Source of the DNA: Bacillota bacterium
GTDB taxonomy: Bacteria > Bacillota > Clostridia > Acetivibrionales > Acetivibrionaceae
Assembly (NCBI GenBank): GCA_023398495.1
Contig: JAEWSG010000228.1
Coordinates: 3,821-67,820 of the forward strand
DNA length: 64,000 nt
Reading direction: 5' to 3'
Positions 61,819-64,000 of this stretch are shown piece by piece. The notes below the pieces were generated by a model. The model was not told the DNA's origin and made no database searches. It saw nothing but the letters and a program-made list of their open reading frames with translations. Every line of letters starts with the position of its first letter. The first letter of the stretch is position 1. Position numbers and translations under genes: made by a program.

Positions 61819-63357
61819 TTGTATTCAATACTTTCTGAGAGTTTGATATTGAAAATGATATTTAAACTGTATAATATTGTAAAAAATAATTTGAATAATA
61901 GTTATTACCTACATATTGTAAACAAGTTCGTACAACTAATTAGGATATATCTTCGTTCAAGTATAATTAAACGTATTTTTACTGTAAAGAGCCACATTTC
62001 AAATTCATGGGAATACGGCCATGTTAATAAAATTGTACGATTTGTGCTATTATTACCTGAAAAAACACTTACAATGCTATATAAAAAAACAGAGCATTTT
62101 ATTTGCAGGAGTATTACTCACAGAATTATTGTCATGGCAATTAATAACATTCACTTGTTAACTGCAATTTTGCTTTTTATTTCGTTGGTGGCACCATTTA
62201 GATGGAATAATCTTTATGCTTTTTTTATTCTTGCCATTTTAACACTTTTGTTATATTTAAAACCGGCAGTTATCGGGAAAGAAGGATTGAATGTCACCGG
62301 TATTAGTTTATATACAGTTGTATTTGTAATAGCTATTTTTGCAGCACAGCTTATTTCCATATCTCCCAGTGAAAGCTTTAAATTCTTAATTTTTTATGTA
62401 AATTGCTTTATGTTAGTAATATTGCTTAAAAGCTCAATTAAAACTACAGTTCAATTGCAAAGCGTAATAGAAGTTATATTAACAGGCATTACAATTACAG
62501 GATTGTTGGGTATATGGATGGCAATAATAGGAGTACCTGTTGATCCATCATTGACAGACACTCTGACTAATCCAGATATGCCAGGCAGAGTTTATGCGAC
62601 TATAAAAAACACTAACGATTACGCTGAATCACTGCTTATACTATTACCTTTTTATTTAGCAGTAGTAACTTACTCAAAGTCAAAAGTCAAAAAACTTCTA
62701 TTTACTGTAATGGCAACTCCAGCATTTATTGCTTTGGTATTAACTTATTCAAGAACATCTTGGATTGGTCTTATAGCTGCAATCTTAATTTTCGTATTCT
62801 TTGCAAATAAAAAACTAATACTTCCATTAGTAATAGTGGGGTTGCTTAGTGTACCATTACTTCCTTCAACCATAATTAACAGAGTTGGGACCATAACAAC
62901 AGGTGATACTTCAATTGGTTATAGATTTAAAATCTTTAAAACTGTACTACCAATTATTAAGGATTACTGGTTTTCGGGCATAGGACTTGGCACCTTTGTT
63001 TTTAAAAGAGTAGTTACCAGATATCCTCTGTACACAGAGGGATGGGTTCCCCCGCATAGTCATAATATAATTTTACATATATGGATAGAAAGTGGAATTA
63101 TAGGACTGCTATCATTTATCGGATGGGTTGTTCATTTATTTAAAACTGGTATAAATAGAGTTAGATATGAAACTGATACAACATTAAAATATACAATTAT
63201 TGCGTCTATTTCTTCATTATCCGGTGCAATGATAGCAGGAATGGGCGAACACATTTGGCATGAGCATAGGGTTATGTTGCTTTTCTGGGCAGTAATAGGA
63301 ATTATTACTGCTGCAATTATTCAAAATGGTGACAGTAATCGAATCAGTAAGGAGTAG
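61819..63357 (+). CDS. O-antigen ligase / polymerase-like membrane protein (Wzy_C type)
   Basis: The 512-residue protein has an unusual 100-residue basic N-terminal part, then about ten to twelve membrane helices. The O-antigen ligase signature is visible: ALVLTYSRTSWIGLIAAI, then FSGIGLGTFVFKRVV and VPPHSHNIILHIWIESGIIG with the large outer loop. It would transfer or polymerise glycan chains at the outer membrane face. The start is TTG at 61819 with AAGGTG five bases upstream. It is cotranscribed with the DUF4330 pair. Confidence 0.82.
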   Translation: MYSILSESLILKMIFKLYNIVKNNLNNSYYLHIVNKFVQLIRIYLRSSIIKRIFTVKSHISNSWEYGHVNKIVRFVLLLPEKTLTMLYKKTEHFICRSITHRIIVMAINNIHLLTAILLFISLVAPFRWNNLYAFFILAILTLLLYLKPAVIGKEGLNVTGISLYTVVFVIAIFAAQLISISPSESFKFLIFYVNCFMLVILLKSSIKTTVQLQSVIEVILTGITITGLLGIWMAIIGVPVDPSLTDTLTNPDMPGRVYATIKNTNDYAESLLILLPFYLAVVTYSKSKVKKLLFTVMATPAFIALVLTYSRTSWIGLIAAILIFVFFANKKLILPLVIVGLLSVPLLPSTIINRVGTITTGDTSIGYRFKIFKTVLPIIKDYWFSGIGLGTFVFKRVVTRYPLYTEGWVPPHSHNIILHIWIESGIIGLLSFIGWVVHLFKTGINRVRYETDTTLKYTIIASISSLSGAMIAGMGEHIWHEHRVMLLFWAVIGIITAAIIQNGDSNRISKE

Positions 63358-63370
63358 TTTTAGGGTCTTA

Positions 63371-63420
63371 TCCATACATAACCAAAAACTGATTTTCTAG
63401 CATTTTTAGTTATGTATGGA
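63371..63420. terminator. Bidirectional-looking hairpin between convergent genes
   Basis: A perfect 12-bp inverted repeat, TCCATACATAAC (63371-63382) and its complement (63409-63420), with A-run and T-run inside the loop, lies between the ligase-like gene and the convergent ankyrin gene. Confidence 0.6.
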
Positions 63421-63427
63421 TTATGTA

Positions 63428-64000
63428 TTAGGTGTCCTCAAGGATTAATAAATCCTTAATTTTATTGAATATTTCAACATTATTTGAATTATATTCATCA
63501 TTCAATGATAAATAAGTATCTTTCTTATCCCCGCTTATATCCGCACCATAATCAATTAATAGTTTCACTTTGTCTACATCTCCTATACCAATTGCACATG
63601 CCAATACAGTGTATCTAGTTCCATTTTTTTGATAGTTAACATTTGCACCATGTTCTAATAATATTTCTAATATTTCTAATGAACCAAAAGATGCTGCTAA
63701 TTTTAATGGTGTCCATCCATAACCATTATCATCATCTATATTGGATCCACGTTTAATAAATAAATTAACAATTCTACTATCCTCATACCCACATGCAAGA
63801 CTCAAAGGTGTTAATTGCTCTTCATCCCTTTGATTTATGTCTGCACCATTATCTAACAAGAATTCTACTGAATCATATTGTTGAGTTCGGATTGCTATTT
63901 GCAAAGCTGTATAACCATTTTCATTTAATTCATCTACCTTTGTTGTTTTTATTAGCTTTTCCAAACCAGAAATATCCCCGTTATATGCCGCAGTAAACCA
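63428..64000 (-). CDS. Ankyrin-repeat protein (5' end beyond window)
   Basis: The minus-strand frame is open to the right edge (at least 190 codons); the visible frame begins WFTAAYNGDISGLEKLIKTT, itself part of an ankyrin repeat, so the start lies outside. At least five repeats follow, with GYTALQIAIRTQQYDSVEFL, LDNGADINQRDEEQLTPLSL, GWTPLKLAASFGSLEILEIL and VDKVKLLIDYGADI. It is a protein-binding scaffold; partners are unknown. No signal peptide can be judged. Confidence 0.88.
   Translation of the reverse strand, partial: WFTAAYNGDISGLEKLIKTTKVDELNENGYTALQIAIRTQQYDSVEFLLDNGADINQRDEEQLTPLSLACGYEDSRIVNLFIKRGSNIDDDNGYGWTPLKLAASFGSLEILEILLEHGANVNYQKNGTRYTVLACAIGIGDVDKVKLLIDYGADISGDKKDTYLSLNDEYNSNNVEIFNKIKDLLILEDT

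Overview
The window looks like the chromosome of a low-GC, motile, cellulosome-producing clostridium of the Ruminiclostridium / Clostridium cellulolyticum type. The reasons are an A+T-rich sequence with strong GGAGG ribosome sites and frequent TTG/GTG starts, a clostridial flagellar-chemotaxis supercluster with FliY, CheC, CheD, SigD and FlbD, and a secreted GH8 glycosidase that carries a type I dockerin. Species-level assignment is inference.

Layout. (1) 1-9.4 kb holds housekeeping and accessory genes: a sensor kinase cut by the left edge, a non-coding stretch built of repeated small hairpins, a glycerophosphodiester phosphodiesterase, the Mg2+ channel MgtE, beta and probable gamma subunits of a Na+-pumping decarboxylase, a DEDDh exonuclease, a YgiT-type zinc-finger protein, a CapA-like protein and a DUF4097 lipoprotein. 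(2) 9.5-43.6 kb is one long minus-strand flagellar-chemotaxis cluster, read flgB-flgC-fliE-fliF-fliG-fliH-fliI-fliJ-(MotE-like)-fliK-flgD-(TIGR02530)-flgE-flbD-fliL-fliM-fliY-cheY-fliO-fliP-fliQ-fliR-flhB-flhA-flhF-flhG-(PilZ)-cheB-cheA-cheW-cheC-cheD-(membrane protein)-sigD-(FapA-like)-(small protein)-(SwrB-like)-(YceG-like). It builds the export gate, ATPase, MS/C ring, rod and hook, sets the chemotaxis output and ends with the sigma factor for late genes. motA/motB and flagellin are not in it. (3) 44.3-55.7 kb is the usual clostridial trmFO-topA-dprA-comM block, interrupted between dprA and comM by a dockerin-bearing GH8 enzyme and an HhaI-like restriction-modification locus with a controller-type regulator. 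(4) 55.8-64 kb is accessory: MITE-like repeats, a lipoprotein with an Ada-like Cys motif, small proteins, a divergent pair (an AbiJ/HEPN-like protein and a membrane protein) that shares a palindromic operator region, two tandem DUF4330 proteins with an O-antigen-ligase-like membrane protein, and an ankyrin protein cut by the right edge.

Most interesting signals: two near-identical ~100-bp structured elements in opposite orientation inside the flagellar cluster; the alternating hairpin array at about 1.83-2.29 kb; the divergent Abi-like pair with promoters and operator visible; and the HhaI-like system inserted into a conserved competence/topology block. No rRNA, tRNA or CRISPR array was seen. 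All identifications come from reading motifs by eye; no database search was run.
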